DNA of 64,000 bases from Fibrisoma limi BUZ 3. Its GTDB lineage: Bacteria; Bacteroidota; Bacteroidia; Cytophagales; Spirosomataceae. The position numbers and the translations under genes are program-made. Within the stretch, counting starts at the first letter, position 1; each line of letters starts with the position of its first letter. This document shows positions 17,579-27,430 of the stretch, piece by piece. The notes below the pieces were generated by a model, which saw only the letters and a program-made list of their open reading frames with translations, searched no databases and had not been told where the DNA came from. Where the stretch lies: the NCBI RefSeq assembly GCF_000296815.2, contig NZ_CAIT01000007.1, positions 186,001 through 250,000 of the forward strand, written 5' to 3'.

Positions 17579-19423
17579 ATGAACAAACACGTTTTGTTAG
17601 TTCTGCTCTTGTGGCTGAGCCTGGCTGCGGGGGCCAGTGCCCAGCCTGCAGGAACCTACTCCCCTGCTCAGGCGCATTCGCACAACGATTACGAGCAGAC
17701 CATTCCGTTCTGGCAGGCATACGACCAACAGTTTGGTTCGATTGAAGCCGACATCTACGCCCGTGATGGCCAGCTCTACGTAGCCCATGCTCCGGCCGAC
17801 ATTAAGCCGACCCGATCGTTAGAAGCGCTGTACATCAACCCGATCGTTGAAAAAGTACGGGCGAACAAGGGCAAGGTGTACGCCGATGCTACGTATGGAT
17901 TACAGTGGCTGATCGACCTGAAAACACCGGCTCCCGTATCGTTGCCGCTCCTGGTACGTTCGCTCAGCGCCTATCCCGACGTATTTGGGCAGAATGGCCC
18001 GGTTAAGGTGGTCGTGAGTGGCAATGTGCCTAAACCCGATCAGTTCGCCGATTACCCCGACTGGATACAGTTCGACGGGCGGCCGGACGTTGTCTACACG
18101 CCCGAACAACTGGCGCATGTCGGCCTGATCAGCCAGGATTTTAAGAAATACACGCGCTGGAATGGAAAAGGGTTGATCGTCAAAAAAGAGCGCGATAAAA
18201 TTCAGCAGGTAATCCAGCAGGTTCACCAGCAAGGCAAAAAGATTCGGTTCTGGGCTACGCCCGACAACGTGAATACCTGGAAAGCCCTGATGAATCTGGG
18301 CGCCGACTACATCAACACCGATCAGATTGCGGGGCTTGGGCAGTTTCTACAGCAACGCCAGACGGCTGAGTACCTGAACCCGACACCCCACACACTCTAC
18401 CATCCGACCTACCGTAACAACGACAGCCGCAGTCGCGTCCGGAACGTGATTCTGCTGATCGGCGATGGTATGGGACTGGCTCAGATTTACGCCGGGCTGA
18501 CCGCTAACCGGGGCGATCTGAACCTGGCTAAACTCCTGAACATCGGGTTCTCAAAAACCAGCGCGGCCGATACGTACATTACCGATTCGGCGGCCGGAGC
18601 AACGGCGATGGCAACGGGGCAAAAAACAAACAACCGCGCCATTGGAGTCGATTCAGCGGGTAGATCCGTGTCGGCGATTCCGACGCTGATCAAGAAATGG
18701 AATATGGTTAGCGGGTTAATTTCGGCGGGGGCCATCACCGACGCTACGCCGGCCGCTTTTTACGCCCACGAGCCCGATCGTATGTTTGAGCGGGAGATCG
18801 CCCATGATTTTCTGCGTGAGCCGGTCGACATCCTCATCGGGGGTGGGTATCGGTATTTCAACGAGGAAAAAGTGCTGGATACCCTTCGGCAGCGTGGGTA
18901 TCAGATCGGCACTACGTTCGACCAATTAACGAGCCTGAAGCGTCCGTTCATACTCCTCGACGATCAGTCGGTCGTTGCCATGAACAAGGGCCGGAAAGAC
19001 TTCCTGCAGAAAAGCCTGCAAAAAACGCTGGACGAGCTAAAAGCCAACAAATCGGGCTTTTTTGTGATGGCCGAGGGCGCGCAGATTGACTACGGCGGCC
19101 ATGCAAACGATGTGCGCTACGTGGTGCAGGAGATGCTGGACTTCGACCAGACCATTGGCGATGCCATTCGGTTTGCCGACTCGAACGGTGAAACGCTGGT
19201 CATCATCACGGCCGACCACGAAACGGGTGGACTAAGTCTACTGGATGGCGATCTGAAGCGGGGGTACGTCGATGGGCACTTCAGCACCAACGACCACTCG
19301 GGTATTATGGTGCCTGTGTTTGCCTACGGGCCACATTCCCTGGATTTTCGCGGGGTCTACGAAAACACCGAAATTCAGCGTAAAATCATGGCTATTTTGC
19401 AGCAGTACCACAAGGAAAACTAA
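17579..19423 (+). CDS. fusion of GDPD/PI-PLC-like domain and alkaline phosphatase
   Basis: A 614-residue exported protein with a signal peptide (1-21). Residues ~30-265 form a phosphodiesterase-like TIM barrel of the GDPD/PI-PLC type, with HSHNDY (33-38), EAD (56-58) and His70 at the expected catalytic strand ends. Residues ~290-614 are an alkaline phosphatase with the metal-site start LIGDGMG, the nucleophile in TDSAAGATA (Ser337), and a HETGG metal-binding motif near the end. Known roles of the two families suggest glycerol-type phosphodiesters are cut and the released monoesters hydrolysed by the same polypeptide in the periplasm. The product pairing is inference. The purple acid phosphatase follows 26 nt downstream. 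Confidence 0.85.
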   Translation: MNKHVLLVLLLWLSLAAGASAQPAGTYSPAQAHSHNDYEQTIPFWQAYDQQFGSIEADIYARDGQLYVAHAPADIKPTRSLEALYINPIVEKVRANKGKVYADATYGLQWLIDLKTPAPVSLPLLVRSLSAYPDVFGQNGPVKVVVSGNVPKPDQFADYPDWIQFDGRPDVVYTPEQLAHVGLISQDFKKYTRWNGKGLIVKKERDKIQQVIQQVHQQGKKIRFWATPDNVNTWKALMNLGADYINTDQIAGLGQFLQQRQTAEYLNPTPHTLYHPTYRNNDSRSRVRNVILLIGDGMGLAQIYAGLTANRGDLNLAKLLNIGFSKTSAADTYITDSAAGATAMATGQKTNNRAIGVDSAGRSVSAIPTLIKKWNMVSGLISAGAITDATPAAFYAHEPDRMFEREIAHDFLREPVDILIGGGYRYFNEEKVLDTLRQRGYQIGTTFDQLTSLKRPFILLDDQSVVAMNKGRKDFLQKSLQKTLDELKANKSGFFVMAEGAQIDYGGHANDVRYVVQEMLDFDQTIGDAIRFADSNGETLVIITADHETGGLSLLDGDLKRGYVDGHFSTNDHSGIMVPVFAYGPHSLDFRGVYENTEIQRKIMAILQQYHKEN

Positions 19424-19449
19424 CCCTGAACCAGAATAACCCTCTCACT

Positions 19450-20832
19450 ATGAAACCTTTCGGTTTATCTATACTCTTCGCGTTGGGTCTGCTTTCGGCT
19501 CAGGCCCAGACCCACAAAGACTATCCGCCATCGCTGTATCCGGATCGGGTCATCCTGGGCTGGCAGGGCAATCCGGCTACGTCCCAATCAGTCAACTGGC
19601 GCACCGATTCGACCGTCAGCAACGCGGTCGGCGCCATAACGGAGGCCGACCCTTCGCCCGATCTGGCCGGTAAAGCCATGGTCGTTCCTGCCACAACCGA
19701 ACGCGTTGTGATCGACGGCAAGACAGTACTCTATCATTCGGTACATTTCACTAACCTGAAACCCGCTACACAGTACAACTACCGCGTCGGCGACGGAGAA
19801 CACTGGACGGAATGGTTTCAGTTTAAGACAGCGCAGGATAAACCCGCACCCTTCTCATTTCTGTACTTCGGCGATGCGCAGAATGACATCCGGTCGCTTT
19901 GGTCGCGGGCCATTCGGGGCGCTTATTCCAAACTGCCGACCGCGAGCCTGATGATCCATGCGGGCGATCTGATCAATACGTCAAACACCGACTGGCAGTG
20001 GGGAGAATGGTTTGAAGCGGGCGGCTGGCTCAACGGCATGGTGCCGACCCTGGCTACGCCCGGCAACCACGAATACTACCGTAATGAGCAGGGCAAGCCG
20101 AGCGTATCGAAGCACTGGCGACCTTCGTTTGTGCTGCCCACCAACGGACCTGCCGGATTTGAAGAAACGGCTTACTACGTCGACTATCAGGGAACGCGCT
20201 TTATTTCCCTGAACTCCCAACTCGCTATTGTTGATTCGTCGGCGATGACAACCCAGGTCAATTGGCTCGTCCAGGTGCTAAAAAATAACCCTAATCGCTG
20301 GACCATTGTCACGCACCACCACCCCATCTATTCCACGGCCAAAGGGCGCGACAATACCAGGTGGCGGGAGCGAATGGAGCCGATCTACAAGCAGTATAAG
20401 GTGGATCTGGTGCTGCAGGGCCACGACCACACCTACGGCCGGGGGCTGAACATGCCGCTGGGCAAAAGCCGCAAACATCCCGATGGACCTATCTACGTCG
20501 TCTCGGTGAGCGGCCCGAAGATGTACGACATCGGCTTGCAGGACTGGATGGATCGGGCGGCTTCAAACACGCAGTTGTACCAGACCATTTCGATCAACGG
20601 CGACAAACTGACGTACCAGTCGTACACCGTAACAGGCGAACCCTACGATTCATTTGAAATCGCCAAGAACAGCAAAGGGCAGAACACGCTCACTGACCAG
20701 TCGCCGGTGCTGCCTCCTGAGCGGCTCGAACTGCCCGCCGAGTATCAGAAACGATACAAGCCTGAGCAACTGGAGGAGTATCGAAACCGGTTTCAGGAGT
20801 ATAAAGCCCGTAAACAAGCTCAGAAAAAGTAG
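19450..20832 (+). CDS. purple acid phosphatase-like metallophosphoesterase
   Basis: A 460-residue exported enzyme with signal peptide 1-19. Residues ~25-128 form the FnIII-like N-terminal domain of purple acid phosphatases (ILGWQGNPATSQSVNWRTD). Residues ~135-390 are the dinuclear metallophosphoesterase core with GDAQ (Asp142), HAGDLI (Asp173), GNHEY (Asn206-His207), HHHPIYST and GHDHTYGR. The C-terminal tail is charged and Lys/Gln/Glu-rich. Expected to hydrolyse phosphomonoesters outside the inner membrane. Co-transcribed with the GDPD/alkaline phosphatase fusion (26-nt gap) and ended by the long hairpin at 20847. Confidence 0.9.
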   Translation: MKPFGLSILFALGLLSAQAQTHKDYPPSLYPDRVILGWQGNPATSQSVNWRTDSTVSNAVGAITEADPSPDLAGKAMVVPATTERVVIDGKTVLYHSVHFTNLKPATQYNYRVGDGEHWTEWFQFKTAQDKPAPFSFLYFGDAQNDIRSLWSRAIRGAYSKLPTASLMIHAGDLINTSNTDWQWGEWFEAGGWLNGMVPTLATPGNHEYYRNEQGKPSVSKHWRPSFVLPTNGPAGFEETAYYVDYQGTRFISLNSQLAIVDSSAMTTQVNWLVQVLKNNPNRWTIVTHHHPIYSTAKGRDNTRWRERMEPIYKQYKVDLVLQGHDHTYGRGLNMPLGKSRKHPDGPIYVVSVSGPKMYDIGLQDWMDRAASNTQLYQTISINGDKLTYQSYTVTGEPYDSFEIAKNSKGQNTLTDQSPVLPPERLELPAEYQKRYKPEQLEEYRNRFQEYKARKQAQKK

Positions 20833-20846
20833 AGATAGAAATAGGC

Positions 20847-20919
20847 GGCCGGAGGTGGCGTGGTTGACGTGGTGTCAGGTTCCGAATCTGATACCACGTC
20901 AACCACGCCACCTCCGGCC
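20847..20919. terminator. long 27-bp hairpin between convergent phosphatase genes
   Basis: Positions 20847-20873 are the exact inverted complement of 20893-20919. The 19-nt loop itself contains GTCAG and CTGAT, which can extend the pairing. It lies between the + and - phosphatase genes. The stem's inner end, GTGGTGTCAG, also occurs in the hairpin at 27291. Confidence 0.75.
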
Positions 20920-20935
20920 ATCAATTTTACCAAAG

Positions 20936-22543
20936 TTATTTAGCTGCCGTCGGGGACGGGTCCGCTACAACCCGGAACGACGTATTGGCCGTGAACGTCC
21001 GACCGTAGACATCCAGCGCCTGCACCTCAATCGTATGTTCACCAACGGCCAGTTTGCCTCCCAGACGGGCTTTCCACAGGTGCGTAGATGGTACCGGATT
21101 GGAAGGCCGCGTACCGACTAGCGGTTTTTCGGCCGTATCCCAATGGTAGCGTACACCACTCATAACCGGATCGGGCTCCTCAGCATGCTGCATTGACCGC
21201 CAGTTGCCGCCGTCAATACGGTACTGCAACGAGTCGCGCTCACTCCCCTGAAAGAAGTTAGCGTACACATCGTAGCGTCCGTTTTGTCCTTCAGTAACCA
21301 CTTTAGGAACGTACAAGCCAATCTTGTGGCTCTCCGGCTGACCCGCTATCCGGTAGTCAAAAGAGTAGCGGTTCCCCTCGAACGTAAGGAAGCAATACCC
21401 TTTGGGCGTGCCGTCCCGCATGGTCGACACCGGTACGCCCTGCTGGTTCATCTCCCCGGAATACCAGTCGCCGGAGGTTGTACCGACATTGTATTCGTGG
21501 TGGGGTGTGGGCCGATCAAAGCCGTCTCTGGCACCGTGGAAGTAGTGCTGCTGTACGTGCGTATGCGCCGAGAGCGACAGTGTATTCGGGAACGACTTCA
21601 ACGTAGCAAACAGGCGCTGCCGGTCGGCACTGCGGAACGATTCGCTGTCGCCTTCACTGAAAAGCGGAATGTGGTGACAAAGCACAATCAGGTAATCTTT
21701 TGGTACGTATTTCAGGTCGTTCTCCACAAAAGTCAGTTGGTCGGAGCGCAGGCCGCCCTGATAACCGGCACCGTCGCGGGGGTCGGGATACAGGATATCA
21801 TCCAGCACGATGAAATGCACTTTACCCTGATTGAAGGCGTAGTTGTTCGGGCCGTACATGGCTTCGAAACTCTCGTCGGATAACGTATCGGCTTTCACAT
21901 CGTAGTTCATGTCGTGGTTGCCGATTACCTGAAACCAGGGCAGGGCTAACCGCCGGATAGCGCCGTTATAGGCCGGGTACAGCGTTGGATTATCGCCTAC
22001 CTGATCGCCCAGACTGATGCCGAACTGGAAAGGCTTGGTTTTACCTTGCAGCTCGTCAATAATACCGCGCTCAAAAAATTCAACCTGCTGATTCGTGTAC
22101 ACCTGCGGATCACCAAACACCAGAACCTGGTAGTTGTCCGACTCTTCAGCCTTACGCAGTGCAAAATCCACCGATTTAGGCAACTGGCCTGTTGGTGCCA
22201 CACCCGCATACTTCAGCGAGGGCGAACCGGCGGGTTTATGGCGGCAGTAGAACTGAGGCAAATTCTGGTCATTCGTTGGCAGCTTATACCCCGTCGGCTT
22301 GATAACAAACAGAATATCATCGCCGTCGACGGGCAACTGGTACCGGCCGTTCTGATCGGTGAGCGTAACATCATGGCCGTTCGAAACAGCGACATTAACG
22401 ACGCCCGGTTCGGTTTTCTCTTTCTTACCGTTACCATTCCGATCTTCATACACCAGCCCGGTGGCGGTTTGTTGAGCCCATGCGGATACATTACCGGCGA
22501 GGACTGCCGCCAGCGCCACGCCACACATTACTGTAAACTTCAT
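20936..22543 (-). CDS. calcineurin-like phosphoesterase (MetallophosN-Metallophos-MetallophosC)
   Basis: A 535-residue exported protein with signal peptide 1-23. Residues ~27-130 are an SdrD/CNA-B-like beta domain (TGLVYEDRNGNGKKEKTEPG), the MetallophosN arrangement. Residues ~138-340 carry the metallophosphoesterase motifs VFGDPQ (Asp145), SLGDQVGD (Asp180), GNHD (Asn209-His210), CHHIP and AHTH. A beta-rich C-terminal domain (~370-535) fits MetallophosC. This three-part architecture is common in Bacteroidota; substrates are not settled. It follows the phospholipase C gene after a 73-nt gap, so they are likely one operon, and it is convergent with two other phosphatase genes. Confidence 0.9.
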   Translation of the reverse strand: MKFTVMCGVALAAVLAGNVSAWAQQTATGLVYEDRNGNGKKEKTEPGVVNVAVSNGHDVTLTDQNGRYQLPVDGDDILFVIKPTGYKLPTNDQNLPQFYCRHKPAGSPSLKYAGVAPTGQLPKSVDFALRKAEESDNYQVLVFGDPQVYTNQQVEFFERGIIDELQGKTKPFQFGISLGDQVGDNPTLYPAYNGAIRRLALPWFQVIGNHDMNYDVKADTLSDESFEAMYGPNNYAFNQGKVHFIVLDDILYPDPRDGAGYQGGLRSDQLTFVENDLKYVPKDYLIVLCHHIPLFSEGDSESFRSADRQRLFATLKSFPNTLSLSAHTHVQQHYFHGARDGFDRPTPHHEYNVGTTSGDWYSGEMNQQGVPVSTMRDGTPKGYCFLTFEGNRYSFDYRIAGQPESHKIGLYVPKVVTEGQNGRYDVYANFFQGSERDSLQYRIDGGNWRSMQHAEEPDPVMSGVRYHWDTAEKPLVGTRPSNPVPSTHLWKARLGGKLAVGEHTIEVQALDVYGRTFTANTSFRVVADPSPTAAK

Positions 22544-22616
22544 ACGTTGTTATTACTTGATAAATAAAAAATTGCGACTGTAGTCCGGGCTGAGCAATAT
22601 ACCCGAGGTCGTGATG

Positions 22617-25127
22617 TTACCGGCTGGCCAGCGTATCGACCCGCCCCATCAAGGGGTCGGTGAATCCGTCTTCTCCCGTTTCAACGCGCCCGGCGTACCG
22701 CTGCTCAAATGCGTCAAAACTGGCGACCTTCACGCTGAAGTCGTACCAATGGTGGCTACTCGCCAGCGGCAGGACAATCGACCGCTGAGAGTCCCGAATG
22801 AGCTGAATCGTCTGCGGGCTGGCTCCGTAGGCATTGTCGATCAACTGAACGGCGTAGCTGTACACCGGGTCGGTATTGTGCAGCGTCACGACGACGTTGC
22901 CGGTAACCCTGTCTTTTGTGTCCAGTTCATAGAGACAACCCACTTTAACCGGGGGGGTGGCCCGGCTGCCTTTAAACTCCCGGTAGAAGCCGTTCGGCCC
23001 CTGCACACACAGGTGAAAAGGACCATCCAGCGGCCAGGAATCGGTCAACGTATCGCCGGGAGCCACCGTGTATGACCGAAACTGCATGGTCGTACCGCCC
23101 CGTTCGCAGACCTGAAACGGCGCCCCGGCCGACCGCTTGCCAAACTGTTTGCTACCCGCCGATAGCGTCAGGATAAACTGACCGTTCTTCGTTTGCCCAT
23201 CGGCGTAGAGTTCGTACGGCAGCGCGCTGGACGGCCGCACGCCCGTTTCCTGCTTAGGCAGCAGTGCGGCCGTCGTCGGGTTGGTGATGCTCTGGCGAAT
23301 ATCCGCTTCGGTCAGTTTCTGAAAATTTGTCGGTACGTCTTTGAACTGCGCCTTGTGAATACCTTCGATAAACGGCTCTTTAGCCACAAATGCGGGCAGT
23401 TTGATCTTTTCCCCTGTATAGGGCCGGAACGCCGACGACAAATCCCCGCAGACAGTACGTCGCCAGGTACTGATATTCGACTCCTTAATTGGCCGACCCG
23501 TTTTATGGCTGATCAGGTTTTCGATCAACCGCAACGTAGAGGTGTGATCAAACACTTCTGAACACACGTAGCCACCCCGGCTCCAGGGCGATACGATCAC
23601 CAGCGGCACCCGGTAGCCTAACCCAATCGGGCCGGTCCGGCCAGCACCCGACCGTTTGGCTTCCTGTTCGGGGGTCACAAACTCCAGCCGCGTATCGATG
23701 CCCTTACTACTCCGACCTGTTTCGGGCTGATCGGGATGGGCAGGCACAAAGGGAGGTATATGATCGAAATACCCGTCATTTTCGTCGTAGGCCAGAATGA
23801 AAATCGTCTTTTGCCAGACCTCCGGCTTCTGGGTCAGGATGTCCAGCATTTCGGACAGGTACCAGGCACCATACCAGGGCGCCGACGGGTGGTCGGAGAA
23901 GTTCTCGGGAGCTACCACCCACGATACCGCAGGCAGCTTATTGGTCGTTACGTCCTGCCGGAACTGGTGCAGCACGTCTCCCTTCGGGATATTTACTTTG
24001 CGTTCAGTGTCGCCGTCCCGGTACGTTAGCGTCGTCAGGCTGCGGTAATCCGGATCGCCCGTGTTGGTGGTAAATGCCCGCCGACACAGCTCCTGTTCGC
24101 GCTCCGGAAGCTGACTGAACTTTTCGGGTGAATAGGTAACCAGGTCCTGCTGGACGGTCTGCTGCCACGCCCGTTGCCGGTCCAGGTTCTTCCTGACCGC
24201 CGAATAGGACGAATCCGTTTCAGCCAATTCGCCCAGTCTGGTCTCCAGCGCCCGCAGGCGTTCGGGCAGGGCTTTTTCTTCCTGCTGTAGATAGCGGTAG
24301 TACGCCGGGTGGAACCGCACGCGGTACTGCGTAAACCACTCGATGGGGTTGTCGGTGAAATTGCTCAGCCAGCCATCTTCTTCGCCGGTTAAGCCCGTGG
24401 GCAGGCTGATCTCATTCTGGTAGATTTTCCAGGAAACCCCCGCATCCTGCAGGCGTTCGGGAAACGTCACCCAGCTTACTTCGGCTCCGTAATCTACGTT
24501 TTCGTTCCGCACGTTGGCAATAGCACCCGGATCGCGCGGGTCGCGGGCCGTGCCCGTCCAGAAGTACAGGCGGTTCGGTGTTGTACCGGTAAGCGACGAA
24601 CAGAAGTTCTGATCACAGACGGTGAACGCATCGGCCAGGGCGTAGTAGAACGGCAAATCCTGCCGGTTGTAGTAACCCAGCGTCAGGGGCATATCGGCGT
24701 ATGCTTTACGACCCGATCGCTTGGCATCGAGCCATTTGTCGTACCGCCCCCCGTTACGGGCATCGACCTGATCGGTCCAGGAGTGCGGCAATGAACTCAT
24801 CCAGGTGGCTTTAGTGTCGTGGATGTTGAGCCGGAAAGGTGCGTAGGTCTCCCCTTTTGCGTTCGTCTGAAGCCATACCGGATGGTTGCTGGGCAACGAA
24901 AACGAGCGGGGATCGTTGAAACCACGCACGCCCTGCAGCGAGCCGTAGAGGTGATCAAACGAGCGATTCTCCTGCATCAGAATCACTACGTGCTCGGCAT
25001 CCAGATACGTTGTTCCGGGCTGAGGGTCGATAGTAAACGCTTTCTGAATCGATTCAGGCCAACTGCTCAGCCCGCTCGTGGCCAGCAAAGTTGCTTTTTT
25101 AAGGAACTCCCGTCTTGAATCCATCAT
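22617..25127 (-). CDS. phospholipase C, phosphocholine-specific type, Tat-exported
   Basis: An 836-residue protein that begins MMDSRREFLKKATLLATSG, a twin-arginine signal (the second Met is an equally good start). The catalytic phosphoesterase domain shows the family signature HVVILMQENRSFDHLYG (about residues 46-62), in which the acid/Asn pair coordinates metal, plus FILAYDENDGYFDH and SPWSRGG further on. Two C-terminal beta domains (~610-830) match the DUF756-type repeats of bacterial non-haemolytic phospholipase C enzymes. It should cleave phosphatidylcholine-type lipids to diacylglycerol and a phosphorylated head group in the periplasm. The downstream phosphoesterase and facing phosphatases could then release phosphate from the head group (inference). 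Confidence 0.92.
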   Translation of the reverse strand: MMDSRREFLKKATLLATSGLSSWPESIQKAFTIDPQPGTTYLDAEHVVILMQENRSFDHLYGSLQGVRGFNDPRSFSLPSNHPVWLQTNAKGETYAPFRLNIHDTKATWMSSLPHSWTDQVDARNGGRYDKWLDAKRSGRKAYADMPLTLGYYNRQDLPFYYALADAFTVCDQNFCSSLTGTTPNRLYFWTGTARDPRDPGAIANVRNENVDYGAEVSWVTFPERLQDAGVSWKIYQNEISLPTGLTGEEDGWLSNFTDNPIEWFTQYRVRFHPAYYRYLQQEEKALPERLRALETRLGELAETDSSYSAVRKNLDRQRAWQQTVQQDLVTYSPEKFSQLPEREQELCRRAFTTNTGDPDYRSLTTLTYRDGDTERKVNIPKGDVLHQFRQDVTTNKLPAVSWVVAPENFSDHPSAPWYGAWYLSEMLDILTQKPEVWQKTIFILAYDENDGYFDHIPPFVPAHPDQPETGRSSKGIDTRLEFVTPEQEAKRSGAGRTGPIGLGYRVPLVIVSPWSRGGYVCSEVFDHTSTLRLIENLISHKTGRPIKESNISTWRRTVCGDLSSAFRPYTGEKIKLPAFVAKEPFIEGIHKAQFKDVPTNFQKLTEADIRQSITNPTTAALLPKQETGVRPSSALPYELYADGQTKNGQFILTLSAGSKQFGKRSAGAPFQVCERGGTTMQFRSYTVAPGDTLTDSWPLDGPFHLCVQGPNGFYREFKGSRATPPVKVGCLYELDTKDRVTGNVVVTLHNTDPVYSYAVQLIDNAYGASPQTIQLIRDSQRSIVLPLASSHHWYDFSVKVASFDAFEQRYAGRVETGEDGFTDPLMGRVDTLASR

Positions 25128-25373
25128 CGTTACGCCGAAGGCTGGTAGCTTTTGATGACCCTAAAAGTACGGAATGCGGCCTATAAGCGGCTGCGGATTG
25201 TGTTATGATTACGTTATGTTCCAGCAAGAGGCAGTCGGTGGATTGCCCGAACGCGTACTTACGAAGCCGGATGAGACAAATGAATTCCCAGGTACTGACA
25301 CTTCCGTTTTTCATCCGTTCTGCCCACCTTTACAAACAAGAGTACATCCCTTAACCAATCCTTACCCTCTGCT

Positions 25374-26360
25374 ATGAACGTACGATACGTCTGCCTGCTG
25401 CTGTTACTGGTCGGCCTATACTTCCCGAGTGTCGCGGCAACCATCAACGAAAAGCCAAAAAAGGGGCTGAAAGTCCTCATCATCGACGGTCAGAATAACC
25501 ACGTGCAGTGGCCCAAGATCACCTACATGATGAAGCAGTACCTGGAAGAGACCGGCAAATTCACCGTCGACGTTAGCCGGACGTACTACACCTGGAACGG
25601 TGATGATCTGGTGCAGCAATACCAGGTTCCGGGCGTCGGCAAATCCGTGCCGCTGCCAAAACCCCGCATGGACTCGGCTTATCACCCCGATTTTTCGAAG
25701 TACGACGTAGTGATCTGTAATTTCGGGTGGAACGCGGCCCCCTGGTCGGATGCTACGCAGGCCGACTTTGAGCAGTACATCAAAAAAGGCGGTGGTCTGG
25801 TTGTTGTCCACGCGGCCAACAACTCGTTTCCCAACTGGCCGGCTTATAACCGGATGATTGGGCTGGGTGGCTGGGGCGACCGCAGTGAAAAAGACGGCCC
25901 CTACGTCTACTACGATCAGAACGGCAAACTCGTACGGGATACCAAACCCGGTAACGCAGGCTCTCACGGCGCACAGACCGAATTCATGATCACCGTTCGT
26001 AATTCAAAACACCCCATCATGAAAGGCATACCCGAACGATGGCTGCACGCAAAAGACGAACTGTATGACCGGCTTCGCGGCCCGGCCGAAAACATGGACG
26101 TACTGGCAACGGCTTTTTCGCCCAAATCCAACCGGGGTACCGACCAGAACGAACCCATGCTGATGACGATCCAGTACGGCAAAGGCCGGATTTTTCATAC
26201 CGCCCTCGGTCATGCCGACTATTCGGTAGCCTGCGTAGGGTTCATCACCACCCTGCAACGGGGCGCACAGTGGGCCGCTACCGGCAAGGTAGATATTCCC
26301 GTTCCCGACGATTTTCCAACCGAGCAGGCAAGCCGCCAGCGATCCTTCCCTCAGAACTAG
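25374..26360 (+). CDS. ThuA domain-containing exported protein
   Basis: A 328-residue protein with a signal peptide (residues 1-22) and a ThuA-like domain of the glutamine-amidotransferase-like fold: KVLIIDGQNNHVQW at the start, YDVVICNFGWNAAPW in the middle, then GGGLVVVHAANNSFPNW, KHPIMKGIP and GKGRIFHTALGHAD. ThuA-domain proteins are linked to trehalose and other sugar metabolism, but no reaction is firmly established. It is divergent from the phospholipase C gene and precedes YceI by 225 nt. A link to the downstream sugar oxidoreductase genes is plausible, since ThuA and Gfo/Idh/MocA genes often co-occur. Confidence 0.88.
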   Translation: MNVRYVCLLLLLVGLYFPSVAATINEKPKKGLKVLIIDGQNNHVQWPKITYMMKQYLEETGKFTVDVSRTYYTWNGDDLVQQYQVPGVGKSVPLPKPRMDSAYHPDFSKYDVVICNFGWNAAPWSDATQADFEQYIKKGGGLVVVHAANNSFPNWPAYNRMIGLGGWGDRSEKDGPYVYYDQNGKLVRDTKPGNAGSHGAQTEFMITVRNSKHPIMKGIPERWLHAKDELYDRLRGPAENMDVLATAFSPKSNRGTDQNEPMLMTIQYGKGRIFHTALGHADYSVACVGFITTLQRGAQWAATGKVDIPVPDDFPTEQASRQRSFPQN

Positions 26361-26585
26361 CCAGCTTTCACAAAGTCCCGTTCACAGGTGACCGGCAGAA
26401 AACCAGTGCTCTTTGTCAGTAGCTGCTTCGGGCATTTGTTCGGCCTATTCTGATTAATAACCAAAAATGATGTAGGTACATCAGTATGAAATGGCCGCTT
26501 TACAGCTTTTGGGATAAAAGCGTTAAATCACCTGCTACCGCGTTTTCACCTTAGCAATTTGTATTTCAACCAATCCATTTCTTTC

Positions 26586-27275
26586 ATGAAAGCCAACCAA
26601 TTCGTTGCCGGTCTGCTGTCCGCAGTTCTACTCGCCAGTTCTTCCCTGATGGCTCATTCGATCGTGGGTAGTGGTCCAGGCGAGACCTCCAAAAAAGTAG
26701 TCGCCAAAGCTGTAAACTATACCGTCGACACCGAGCAGAGTTCGCTGACCTGGAACGCCAAAAAAGTAGGTGGTGAGCATACCGGAACGCTGAAGCTGGC
26801 CAAAGGGCAACTGACAGCAGAGGGCAACAAGCTGACGGCCGGTAATTTCGTGATTGACATGACGACCATCGTCGATACGGACATCACAAATCCATCCGGT
26901 AACAAACGGCTGACCGACCACCTGAAGTCAGAAGATTTCTTCTCGGTGGAAAAGAACCCAACTGCTACGTTCAAGATTACGAAAGTAGCCCCTATTGCCA
27001 GCGCGAAAGCAGGCGAACCCAATCATACCGTAACGGGCGACCTGAGCATCAAAGGGACAACCAAATCGATTTCCTTCCCGGCCGTGGTCAACGTATCAGG
27101 CAGCCGGGTTGAAGCTACGGGTATGGCCACCATAAACCGGATCGATTACGACATCAAATACCGGGCGGCCATCATCGGCACCGCAGCCGATAAAATCATC
27201 GACGATACGTTTACACTGAACATCAAGCTGGTTGCGAATAAAGGCGACAAGCTGACGGCCGAAAAAACGAAGTAA
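26586..27275 (+). CDS. YceI-family lipocalin-like periplasmic protein
   Basis: The start at ATG 26586 gives MKANQFVAGLLSAVLLASSS, a proper signal peptide; the nine codons upstream lack one. The 229-residue product has the YceI pattern: YTVDTEQSSLTWNAKKVGGE, then HTGTLKLAKGQL, the conserved D(I/T)TNP..N..L..HLKSEDFF block, and ATFKITKV. The fold is a lipocalin-like barrel reported to bind isoprenoid-type lipids; the role here is unknown. A 29-bp hairpin follows at once. Confidence 0.9.
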   Translation: MKANQFVAGLLSAVLLASSSLMAHSIVGSGPGETSKKVVAKAVNYTVDTEQSSLTWNAKKVGGEHTGTLKLAKGQLTAEGNKLTAGNFVIDMTTIVDTDITNPSGNKRLTDHLKSEDFFSVEKNPTATFKITKVAPIASAKAGEPNHTVTGDLSIKGTTKSISFPAVVNVSGSRVEATGMATINRIDYDIKYRAAIIGTAADKIIDDTFTLNIKLVANKGDKLTAEKTK

Positions 27276-27290
27276 CCTCTCCAGATCGAT

Positions 27291-27358
27291 CAAGGGCGGT
27301 GGTAGTGCTGTGGTGTCAGATGCAAGAACCTGACACCACAGCACTACCACCGCCCTTG
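27291..27358. terminator. long 29-bp hairpin between convergent genes
   Basis: Positions 27291-27319 are the perfect inverted complement of 27330-27358, around a 10-nt loop. It lies between YceI (+) and the sugar isomerase (-). The arm next to the loop reads GTGGTGTCAG, shared with the hairpin at 20847. Confidence 0.75.
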
Positions 27359-27430
27359 CATTTATCGTGGCTGCACAAATAAAAAGTGTCGGGTTTGTGA
27401 ACCCAACACTTCGCACTTGAAAATCATAGT

